Positions 36,907 to 46,715 of a DNA stretch of 64,000 bases are shown in pieces. Source of the DNA: Hydractinia symbiolongicarpus (lineage: Eukaryota > Cnidaria > Hydrozoa > Anthoathecata > Hydractiniidae); assembly GCF_029227915.1 (NCBI RefSeq), contig NC_079875.1, positions 7,378,001-7,442,000 of the forward strand, read 5' to 3'. The position numbers and the translations under genes were made by a program. Each line of letters opens with the position of its first letter. The stretch's first letter is position 1. The notes under the pieces were generated by a model. The model ran no database searches and was not told the DNA's origin. It saw only the letters and a program-made list of their open reading frames with translations.

Positions 36907-37530
36907 AAGTATTCTTCCCAATTAACAGACACTCCTAAAGGCGGACACTTCGGTCATACACCGGCTGTTTTCTGGTCAGAGTCTCATAGAAAACTTTTTA
37001 ATTAGCGGACACTCAATTAGCGGGCATTTTACTTGACGGACAAATCTTTAATGACAACTATAGGCTTTTTTTCTCCGCAATTAGCGGATAGTCCAAAAAA
37101 TTGGGGAGAAGCATACAAAAATATTCAAAAATTGAATAATTTTAAAATTTTTTAAGCACTGAAACTTTACAAGAAATGTTGGCTTTTACAGCCTCGATTT
37201 TCTTCGCAAACCAGTCAATCAACTTTTGTCGCCCATATAACTTATATATAACTGGTATCCTTTCGTTCATTTAGTTGATATCATGATTTATATTTGTCTG
37301 TTATTCTAAAACAAAGTTTTATTACGTTCAATTTAGTTGTTTTCTTCTTTTTTCGTGTCTAAGTCCAGCACAGTACCCGCTAATTTTTTAAGTTATACAT
37401 TTCGTATACAAAACCGCTTTTTCTCCAAATTTTGAGCTTACATAGCAAAACTTTCCAAAACGCGGACACCTCTAATTAGCGGACACTTTGTTCATGCACC
37501 AACGGTGTCCGCTAATTAGAGAGAATACTG
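36907..37530. mobile_element. pogo/Tigger-like MITE (ATTAGCGGACA repeats)
   Basis: Left end AAGTATTCTTCCCAATTAAC and reversed right end CAGTATTCTCTCTAATTAGC correspond, both followed by (A/G)GACAC. The left flank is TA. AATTAGCGGACACT or close variants occur several times near each end. The subterminal GCGGACA motif is shared with the element at 10597, so the two are related families. About 620 bp, no ORF. Confidence 0.65.
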
Positions 37531-38171
37531 AAAATATTTAAATCCTTCTACCGTGTTATATCGAGATTTTATTAACTGATAGCTATTTTCACCCGGTTAA
37601 TACGGGAAATCCGTAGCGCTGATTGGATAAAAAGCCTTTCGACGGGCTTTATACAGCACGTTATAACTTTTAACCTCTTAGAAACCATAATGGTAGCTAT
37701 ATGTAAACAAATAACATTGCCAGAGAATCGTGAAAATATAGCTACATACAAGTACAACCTAATCAGTTTGAACAAAAAACATCCTTCGTAACATCACAAA
37801 CACTACATCCAACTCATCATCGAGGAATGTTGATAATTTCAAAACCATGTTCGATGGTGCACACATAAATAACTGCGTTTTTAATATAAACATTCATCAG
37901 CACAGTGCGCAACAAGCAAAAAGACGTCGAATTTGTGTGATAGACTCTTCTTCTAACGAAGAATAAACTTTGGTTCAAAAAACGTTTAAAAAAGTTTTAT
38001 TTTTTATTCAATGTTTTCTCTTTGTACATGTCTTTGAAAAATTGAAACAATGAAATTCTAATTGAACGATTTCTTTTTTTAACAAAACCTGACATTTACA
38101 ACCTTGTCACAAGTAAATCTTGGAAAATATTCCTGGTTTCTACAAACATTTGGAAAATAGCATCAGTTAAT

Positions 38172-38316
38172 AAATACAATATAAACTGTTTTTGCCTATC
38201 TATTCCGACAATTATTACCCTCGGCAGCGTATCGACCTAACAAGCACGGTCTATACTTTTGACCTCGGGTAATATTGCTTGGTATAGATAGACAAAACAG
38301 TTTTATATTGTATTAG
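38172..38316. mobile_element. 145-bp foldback element
   Basis: Left arm AATACAATATAAACTGTTTT continues TGCCTATCTATTCCGACAAT; the right arm is its inverse (ATTGTCGG-like, TATAGATAGACAAAACAGTT, TTATATTGTATTA). The arms are about 60 nt each with few mismatches around a short centre (GCACGGTC). Likely a MITE. Confidence 0.55.
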
Positions 38317-40009
38317 TAGAACACAGAGCCTTTGGCAACCTTTTCAATTTTTTAATGACTTCACTCATAGTCGTGAACACTCCTCCTGAATTCAGCGCAA
38401 ATTAAAAAAAAAGAAGATAAAGCTGCGACAAGTAATGCAGGAAATAAAGACATTAGAAAAGATTGTATACGTATTAAATGATAATATCATTCCATGTGCA
38501 ATAAGTTTTTTAATTTTTTTAATTACAATTTAAATTTGTTTGAAAAAGAAATTTTTTTCGCGTGAAAAAACTTTTGCGTTTTGCTGTTTTGAAATTTGTA
38601 AAGGCAAAACTTTCGCGAAAGGGGGCCAAAAACGCGAAAATCGCTAAAGTTTCTGCCCGCGAAAGTTTCTGGCCGCGAAAGTAGATAAAAAACTGTCGCG
38701 AATTTCTTTTATGATTTTCTAATTTTATACATGCGTGACAAAAGTCACACAAGCAACACAGTTCTTTATCTGGTTTGTGCTTTTCTTTTGAAAATGTACG
38801 TCAAGTGATCTTGGGTGAATTTATGCGGCATATTCTGTCACGGAGCGGCCAATCATGTTCGTCAAAAGACATAATGACCAAAGAAACATCAAGTACTCAG
38901 AACTACATAAAAAGAAAATAATTTGTATACTAAAATATTTAAATTTATAAAGAATATATATCTATAAATAAAGGTTTTAATAATTGCGAAAAAAGTTTCC
39001 TTTTTTGCACTAACTCAATTTAAAAAATTGCTTTTTGGCTTAAAATGTTCTTTTGTCGGTTTGTTCATTTTTCTGTTCTCTTCTCTGTTCCTTCCTGCAA
39101 TTTTAACAAATTTTGTATACTGAAAAACACCATATATGACCTGGCTGGCGTTTAATCGTGTGGTTGAGTCTAAAAATGCTGGACGCAAACTAAACACGAT
39201 TAAACGCCCTAGTGTTACTCAACCCAGGGGTCGAGATTGACCGGCAATGTTTGGTCTGTAAAATTATAAAATACAAAACGAGAAGGGCTTGTTTCGTGAC
39301 CCAGTTACACAGTGACGAACAACAAAAAATGAAACTGTGAGGTGCTTGTGATGGATGTGGACGTGAACCAGTTAATAAACTAGACTGAACCTAGAGTCAA
39401 TTACAGCTTTCCTTCACTTAAGATTACCCTAAAGATAATTGGAGTATTTTGCCATCTAATTCTTGCAGTTTAAACGTGTGAACTTTATAGCTTTATAATA
39501 GCAGGCTAGCTATAGCTAGCTATTAGCTAAACCACATCTTTTCCCGACCTGTGATCCACAGGTTTTTTTATGGATTTTAGGAGATTCAGTTTGTAAACCT
39601 GATTTTCTGCCTAAACAAGTAACAAGGTGCAAACAAAATAGTATTAGGTTATAAAGGACCGTTTCCCACCATTATTCAACATTTTACACAAATTGAAACA
39701 ATGTTGATCAATTCAAGATTGTATCATCATATTTCAAAATCGCTAACAGATCATTTCATGAAACAAACTAAAAATGATCTTAACAAATTGTTTCTGCAAA
39801 GAAATTAAATTTAAAATGTGATGAATTTCTTACACATGAAACTATTTTTAAACATTCCTTAAAATTAAACATTTCGATCCTGTTTTCATGATTTTTCAAC
39901 AATCTATGATGATATTTTCCCTTTCTAAGATTCTATTTTCATACGATGATCTTTTCTTTTTCTACCATCCTGTTTTGACCTTTATTTCTCAACATTTCTG
40001 TGGCGCCAT
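38317..40009. other. intergenic; CGCGAAA-rich patch and a small inverted repeat
   Basis: No gene is supported. At 38540-38705 words such as TTTCGCGAAAG and CCGCGAAAGT recur, resembling the patch at 36270-36790 and a weaker one at 62250-62400; these may be copies of one old repeat family. At 39148-39208, GGCGTTTAATCGTGT is followed 31 nt later by its exact inverse ACACGATTAAACGCC. Confidence 0.35.
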
Positions 40010-40010
40010 A

Positions 40011-40355
40011 GATTAGTAGTTATAGCTCATGTACTCTGTGTGGGAGACCAGGGTTCGATTCGTCTTGAAGGCGATTCAACATGGACGAGTAAATTTTACC
40101 ATAGCCCTGGGTTAACCCAAACCATGTGAGGGAAATGGGGGAGATAGCATACTGTGTGGGCCGTTGGATGTTGCCGGGAGTTGTCTAGTAGAGCACGGGC
40201 CCTAATTGGGTCTGCGTAGCTCAAAATGAGCATTAAATACTCTAGGACTCTTCATCTAAGCCATAGCCCCTCCTGGAAATAATAGACAGGGTATATCCCT
40301 CAATGTTTGTGAGGCTAACCATGTAAAATATGCACGTCTGTCTATCTATCTAACA
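40011..40355 (+). mobile_element. tRNA-derived SINE
   Basis: The head GGCGCCATAGATTAGTAGTT, then ATAGCTCATGTACTC, resembles a tRNA A-box region. AGGGTTCGATTCG about 45 nt later matches a B box, so it could carry an internal pol III promoter. An unrelated body of about 250 nt follows, and the element ends in a (TCTA)n tail (TCTGTCTATCTATCTA). The same body is found in decayed form at 32290-32455. The tRNA-like part does not fold as a complete functional tRNA by eye. Confidence 0.6.
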
Positions 40356-42488
40356 GCTAAAAGCAAATACTAACACAAAACAAGTATATATGTATATAAT
40401 AAAAATATTTTATTTTTTACAGAGCTTTATTCGTTACATACAACTTTAGGTGTTTGGACTGTTTTAAACAATCTACAACAATGTTTTCGCTGTCAGTGAT
40501 GCCGTTTTGACTAACTTTGAAAGATTCACAGAATTCTTTTCACTTTGTTTTGTTTGTTTGTGCAAATATTTATTTATATAATTTGAATTAAAGTTCTTTA
40601 GAAATCAGCAATGTGTGATAAACACGTGCATATTAGAAGCCATTATGAAATGATTTGAAGTGAAACGAATTTAACAAAGTGTTGAAATGAATTAATTTAA
40701 TTTTATTGAAAAGATTGGGAAATGATTTTTTGGAAATTTTTTTTGTCTTTGAAAATCGTATAAAGATCGTTTCAAATAAAATATATATATGAATTAAAAT
40801 GATTATCTTTGAATGGATCATGGAGATGATACATAACTTTCATTAATTACCCAGAATATCTTGCTTCTTTTTTTCCAGTCAAAAGCCTGGCCTTCAAAAT
40901 TGTATTATACCTTGCTGGCAAAATTGTACCACTCTGAGTCCCATTGGTCCAGGCCATCTGTGATACATAGATGGGTACGATTTAACTTTATTTTTTAATT
41001 GTCAGTGTTTATTCTTAGAAATAAGCCAACCGCAAGGTATATCAATATTATTGTTTTGCATAAAACGGAACTGGAATACATTTGTTCACCGTAACAGGAA
41101 CATGTCATTAACATTATGTAATGAGATACGATCGCAGAAAAGAAAGAGAAATCATAAACAAACAGGTTTTAATTATGTGGTGAAAGAAGATTAACCTATT
41201 TAGAATAAATTAAATGGATTCTATTTTATCAGGCTAATAATTTGTGCAAAATTCCTATTATCTGCATTCAAGTGTTTATGCCATTGAAATCTTTTCCTAT
41301 TTCAATAGGTATTTGTATATCTGGTATGATTTGGGCACCATTAGTGATAAGAAATATTCTTTTTTATACTCATCACCTATCCTCATCAAACTTTAAACTT
41401 TAAACAGTTTTACATGGTGTAGACAATTGAGCTATAGCATTAGTGGTAGTGTTTGGGGTAGCTTATTTTGATATTCAAAGTGTGTATATGTTTTGTAAGG
41501 TATGACTTTACGGGGTGTGACATAGTCAAAGTCTTATGCAGCTTTATACTCATTTCCATCTAATTACTATAAAGACAAATTCATAAGGAGGAAATCTAAC
41601 ATAAAAACCTTACCAGGAGGAGGAGTTATTTATATTTGAAAATTATCACTAATAGAAACTATTCACTGTGAATTTTAAAGAACAGTATCCATCATCAAAA
41701 CCAGTGGCAAAGGAGAGCATATAATTATCGGATCTGTGGAATAAAACTATCACCCCAAAAACTACCCTAATTGGGGTACCCTATGGTTTCAATTAATCAC
41801 ATTATTTGCCACAATGTTATTTACTGTATAAATGCATGTAAAAAGGAGTGCATATAACCTAGTCTAAATAAATTGGTTTCCACAATAGGTAATACACATA
41901 CTGTAAGAACACCATTAAACAATTTTAACACCTTTAAAAAAGTCCTCCATCTTACTTCTAATTTGAATCATCTATAATCAACAATACTAACCAGTTACCC
42001 TACAATTGCACACAATTTTATATATATCCAAAAATGTGACCAAAATAATGTGTGTTTTCTAGAAGCCACTAATGGTACATCACTTTCAAATTCCAGTAAA
42101 GGATCACAAGAACAACTGTTCAAAATACTGTTAAAAAACAAGTTGCTATCATATCCTATAAAAATTTGTCTATAAATATTTTTTTGCTTGTTTTTTGATT
42201 CTCAGGATTTTTAACTTCATGTTTTGATGTTTATGCATGGCATTTGTTTAATATAAATTGGGTACTGTGTTTAAAGTTATCAAAGTATGGGGTGTTGTAA
42301 ATATTTTGAATATATATACATGAATCCTATACTTAACATATCATCAGTAATTTAGGACAGTGAGTATTAATAAACAAAGGAAATTTTTCTTGGGTATATA
42401 TAATATGGAATTTGTCTTCTCTCCTGTTGAAAAATTTAATATTATATACATTACTTTGCTTTCATATATTCAGGGTATATACCTAAAA
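40356..42488. other. intergenic and 5' UTR region upstream of ACTR10
   Basis: AT-rich with no supported gene. The last 10-15 nt before the ATG at 42489 follow a 3' splice site (TTTCATATATTCAG, ending 42473), so at least the immediate leader is spliced. Confidence 0.4.
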
Positions 42489-43775
42489 ATGGCTTTAATG
42501 GATCTAATGGGTCTTGGTGCTGATAAGCAAGCAGTCGTTCTTGACATTGGTACAGAGTTTACTAAAGTTGGTTTTGCTGGCGAACATGCTCCTCGTCACA
42601 TCATTCGTACTGAAATCAAGAAAATGATAAATGGAGAACTTCGATCTGTTAAACTTTTTGATAAGCCAAATCCAAGTGATAGCGAAGCATTTTGTTTGTA
42701 TAAAGAGTTCTTTCATATGCTTTATTTTAAGTATTTGTTAGTTAATCCAAAAGAACGAAGAGTGGTTATATGTGAGTCCATGTTAAAGCCAATTCATATT
42801 CGCAACACAATAGCAAGAGTGTTGTTTCGTCATTTTGAAGTTGTCTCCATAGTTTTTATTCCAAATCACTTACTTGCCTTATTTGCAGTTGGAATACAAA
42901 CAGGACTGGTAATCGATTGTGGATATACAGAAACAACAGTTGTTCCAATATACGAGCAAATTCCTATTCTCACTGCAATGGAGTATATAGATCTTGCTGG
43001 AAAGGCTGTGCATGAAAGTATAAACAAGCACATAACAGAAAATGCAATAGTAGAAATAAAGGGGGAGGAAAAGTCTGCCAAATCTAATTTAAGTTTGTGT
43101 GAATCAGTTTTAGAAGATATTAAAGTGCGTTGTTGTTTTGTAGGCAGGCATGCTACAGATCTTGTAGCAGTGCCTGTCAGATATCCATTAGGTGGTGACA
43201 AAGTTTTACACATTGATGGGAAGTTGCGAGCACATGCTATGGATATGTTGTTTGAAGGAAATGAAGAAGACCAAAGTATTGTTACTGTTGTCCTTGACGC
43301 CATTTTAAAATGTCCCATTGATTGTCGTAAAGAGTTAATGCAAAATATTGTTCTTATTGGCGGAAGTGTCATGTCTCCTGGGTTTGACTCGAGGTTGTTT
43401 GCAGAGCTGAAATTCCTATTAAGCAGTGATTCCTACAACAATAGGCTATTTGTTAAAAAGATTACATTTCGCAACTCTCCAGTGCCTGCAAACTATTGTG
43501 CTTGGCAGGGTGGTGCACTGTTTGGAGCACTTGAAATCTTAGGAGATCATTCCATAAGCCGTGAAAGATACCATGTTGATCCGAACATACCAGATTGGTC
43601 ATCAGTGCTGTCATTAAACAAAGAAGATGTTTCTAAGAGCTTGTTAGATGATAAATATAAGTGGACAAGTTTAAGAAAATCACTGTCAACAAGCAGTCCA
43701 ACCACTGTGCCACCTTCAACCAGCGGTGGTAGTCTTAGCGAAAGGTTGAAAAAGGAACTTGGTTTAAGTAAATAA
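42489..43775 (+). CDS. ACTR10: actin-related protein 10 (dynactin Arp11 subunit)
   Basis: Actin-fold subunit of the dynactin pointed-end complex, which supports dynein cargo transport in the cytoplasm. The 428-aa ORF has no introns and is close in length to human ACTR10 (417 aa). Visible actin-family landmarks: VVLDIGTEFTKVGFAGEHAP at the N-terminus (phosphate-1 loop, diverged from DNGSG as in Arp11), GLVIDCGYTETTVVPIYE (phosphate-2), NIVLIGGSVMSPGF (adenosine-binding region) and YCAWQGGALFGALE near the C-terminus. A Ser/Thr/Pro-rich tail precedes the final SERLKKELGLSK. The ATG at 42489 is chosen because it follows the 3' splice site at 42473; the frame is open further upstream but that part would lie in the intron. 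It lies head-to-tail with HERC1, 1.25 kb away. Confidence 0.93.
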   Translation: MALMDLMGLGADKQAVVLDIGTEFTKVGFAGEHAPRHIIRTEIKKMINGELRSVKLFDKPNPSDSEAFCLYKEFFHMLYFKYLLVNPKERRVVICESMLKPIHIRNTIARVLFRHFEVVSIVFIPNHLLALFAVGIQTGLVIDCGYTETTVVPIYEQIPILTAMEYIDLAGKAVHESINKHITENAIVEIKGEEKSAKSNLSLCESVLEDIKVRCCFVGRHATDLVAVPVRYPLGGDKVLHIDGKLRAHAMDMLFEGNEEDQSIVTVVLDAILKCPIDCRKELMQNIVLIGGSVMSPGFDSRLFAELKFLLSSDSYNNRLFVKKITFRNSPVPANYCAWQGGALFGALEILGDHSISRERYHVDPNIPDWSSVLSLNKEDVSKSLLDDKYKWTSLRKSLSTSSPTTVPPSTSGGSLSERLKKELGLSK

Positions 43776-44998
43776 ATAACTGGTTCGATAAACCCTATTT
43801 TAGAATAATTATTTATTATCTGTTACTTTAATTTACATCTGAAGATTTTTTAATTATTGTTTTTTCATTGCTATCTTTGTATTTTGCTTTAAGCCTTTTT
43901 TGTAAAGCATGAATATATTACTCTAGACAGATCTAAGGTTACAATGGCAGGATTAGATTTTAACATCTATTGTCAACTTAGTTTAATAGGAACGAATGTT
44001 AAGCTGTCAAACTAGAAGCATATTTCTGATGTTTAGAGAAGTTGTACGGGTCAGCATGATCTTGAATATTTTTAAAATTAATTGTTTGCTCCTAATCAAT
44101 ACGCAAAATTTAAAAAATTACTTGTTATGAAAAAAAAATTTTAACAAGCTAAGTAGTTTTTGGGTGACAAAATTTTTTATTTATTTTGAATACGAAATTA
44201 TATATATAATTGTAGAGAGGAGAAAACAACTACCATGTACTGTAATTGGCTAATTTTTGTTTGATACAGTATTTCATCATCATAACTCATGTTGGTGTTG
44301 TTAAATAGTTATTTATATTACAGGCTTTTTTTCAAAAGAGGCGTGTGGTAAAGCTATTGATAGTACATATTAAATGGCAGATTTTATAGAAAGTTCATTA
44401 ATGTAGCACACCTTAAAAAACACCTACCACCTGACGGGTGTTTTTTTTGCACACAAAATCTTTCTGAAATAAGCTATATGTATATCGTATACCAAGCTTG
44501 TATTTTGCAAATGTACATGCATTAAAATGTTACTATTTTAAAAAATCTCAGACGTATAATGTAGACCATCCTGAAAAAGTTGTTTTGTTTTCTGTCGGCG
44601 GCCTAATAGGTTTTTTTGTAATAAAAACTGCTAAAACAATCAGACCTTTTATGCATTTCCAAATTATTTTTTTTAACAGTTTCATGAAGAAATAGGCTTA
44701 TGTAAAAGCTTTTTCACATATTTGTGGTAAGATATGTTCATCCTTCCTACATAGGTTTTTTTACTGTGTTTAAATAAAAATTATTCCAACACTTTAATTG
44801 CAAATTTTTTAACAATCCTGCAGACAGGAGAGGAAAAGTTTGGCATGTGGTGAATCACTTTACCCTTTCTGTGTCCAACAAAACTTTGCAAAATTAATAA
44901 ACTCAATGTCATTTTCAGATAGTCTATAATTGTTTTAAAGTAACCTGTGTAAGACAACACCTATTGCCATTGTTCTATATCAAAACACTTTCTTTTTA
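43776..44998. other. intergenic between ACTR10 and HERC1
   Basis: No gene. A short hairpin-like stretch, AACACCTACCACCTGACGGG then TGTT, lies at about 44420. The ORF at 44498-44695 is low-complexity. The region includes the ACTR10 3' UTR and the HERC1 promoter, unless HERC1 is trans-spliced. Confidence 0.4.
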
Positions 44999-45021
44999 GA
45001 CAAAAAATACATTAACACGTA

Positions 45022-46715
45022 ATGGAGGAGGAGGAAGAAACTGTGGATGGAAATGGAGAGTCAGTACCACAGTCTAAAGTTGTACTACCCACCTGCTGGG
45101 CTGACTTTGATGTATCCCTTCTCCTGCAAAGAGATGTTTTAATTGATCCATTTATTAAAGCATGGCCTGTATATTCTGCAATCAAACAGTTTGAAAACAA
45201 AGAAGATGAAGAGCAATTATGTAGTGGAGAGTATTTCATACCAGATTTTGAAGAAGAGCCTCCTTCATTTGAAATGAAGGAGAAGTTTCTGAAATCGTTG
45301 ATAGTAAAACAAGCTGTTGACATACGGGAATTTAATAAGAAGTTACCAACGTCAGTTGCGTTAAATAAACGAATGGTGCTGCTTAAAGTAATACTTCAAA
45401 CTATTCATGGCAAATATCATAAAATGAAGCCTAGGAGTAAACTGGTGGTTTCAAGTAAAGACACAAAAGAAAAGGAAGCAATGCGGCCTCAGAAAAGTTT
45501 TACTAAGAAAGAGACAGATGTACTTTTAGAAATGAGTGTCAAGACCATCATGTCGTTTATTTTTTCCATGATGCGCATATCGTGGTCATCACCTGACATG
45601 AATATGAGAATGCTAAGTTCAGATGTTTTGCAATCTTGTGCAGACATGCTTACTAGTATTCCTTCGCTTGCCCTTTCTAATAATTCTCGCTTGCCTATTG
45701 TTGCAAGAAACGGGTTAAACAACGCAACTAAATTTTTAGTTGAAATTATTGAATCAAAGGATATTGACACAAAGTCTAAGACCCATGCTTGCTCCATATC
45801 TCTTGGTTTGTCAATTCTTCGTGGTGATGTGATGCTTTTGTTGGATTGGATTGATGTTTGTTTTCGTACAGCTTTGAAAAAGAAAGATGGTGGAATATCG
45901 TCACCATTGTTTTGTCATTGGCTTCATATGTTGACAGAGGAAGAGGTTTGTTTTGTCTGTATCCTGTTTATATGCTATAGCAGACTGATAAATCACCCTT
46001 TGTTGTATAATAAACCCCTCCCTACCCCTGGGTTTAGGGAGGGTGTGGACGAAGAGTGCCTTTTTAAACAAAAACAAAAAGGGGTAAGATAACTAAAGAT
46101 ATAAGTTGAAATTAGTGTAAAACTATATTCATATTAAAAGAAAAGTTCTGCTAATATAATTTTAGTCATTTTTTCACTGTGACCTGCTTATTCCAACCTG
46201 TTTTTATTCTGGAATCAGTGTTTTTTCTACTGTTTACAAAAATAAAACGAGGTATTTTAATGTGAACAGAAAATGCTTATGTATCGAGGTGCCTTAATAT
46301 ATACTAAACATAATTATAGAACTGTCGAGCAATGTTTGTGCAGCCTAACTAAAATTTTCTTTTAAATCTATCACTATTGATAAATTGTGATACACTATAT
46401 ACTTGATTTCAGAGTTCATTTATTTGCGATCAGTTTTCATAGAAAAAAACAACTTTAGTCCCTTGCAGGAAACACAGTCTTTTACACAGTACTTTTCAGT
46501 AATTTAGGCCATTACAAAAGATTCAGACAAATTTACAAGCATAAACTAAATGCGTAAACCAAGATAGCATTGTATGGAGATATGAAACTCTAAAAATTTA
46601 TGTTAACCGGCATAGTATGTTATGTACATATTTTTTTATTTAGGAAAGCAATGAAAATGAATCAGACTTGGAATGTGTAACGTTACCCAAAGCTGCCATG
46701 CAAGTGTTCCAAGTG
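45022..46715 (+). CDS. HERC1: HERC1 N-terminal exons 1-2
   Basis: Exon 45022-45945 (308 codons, phase 0) and exon 46644-46715 (24 codons). The first coding exon starts [10 protein letters not shown], acidic and unlike vertebrates, then settles into conserved helices. The ATG is 23 nt after a 3' splice site (CTTTCTTTTTAG). The ORF appears to run on past 45945 into the intron to 46092; GAG|GTTTGT is the likely donor because the next exon rejoins the conserved sequence there. Confidence 0.85.

Noticed and set aside
40011-40085. A genuine tRNA gene
   Set aside because: The stems do not pair as a complete cloverleaf by eye, and the segment is joined to a repeat body found elsewhere, so it is a SINE head.
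42360-42488. In-frame upstream extension of ACTR10
   Set aside because: It begins at a non-ATG codon and crosses a strong 3' splice site at 42473; the protein from 42489 already has the normal family length.
42504-43372. Minus-strand ORFs of 70 and 168 codons inside ACTR10
   Set aside because: They are antisense shadows of a conserved coding region with no motif of their own.
45946-46092. Extension of the first HERC1 exon to the stop at 46092
   Set aside because: Similarity to HERC1 ends at the GTTTGT donor; the tail is low-complexity intron sequence.
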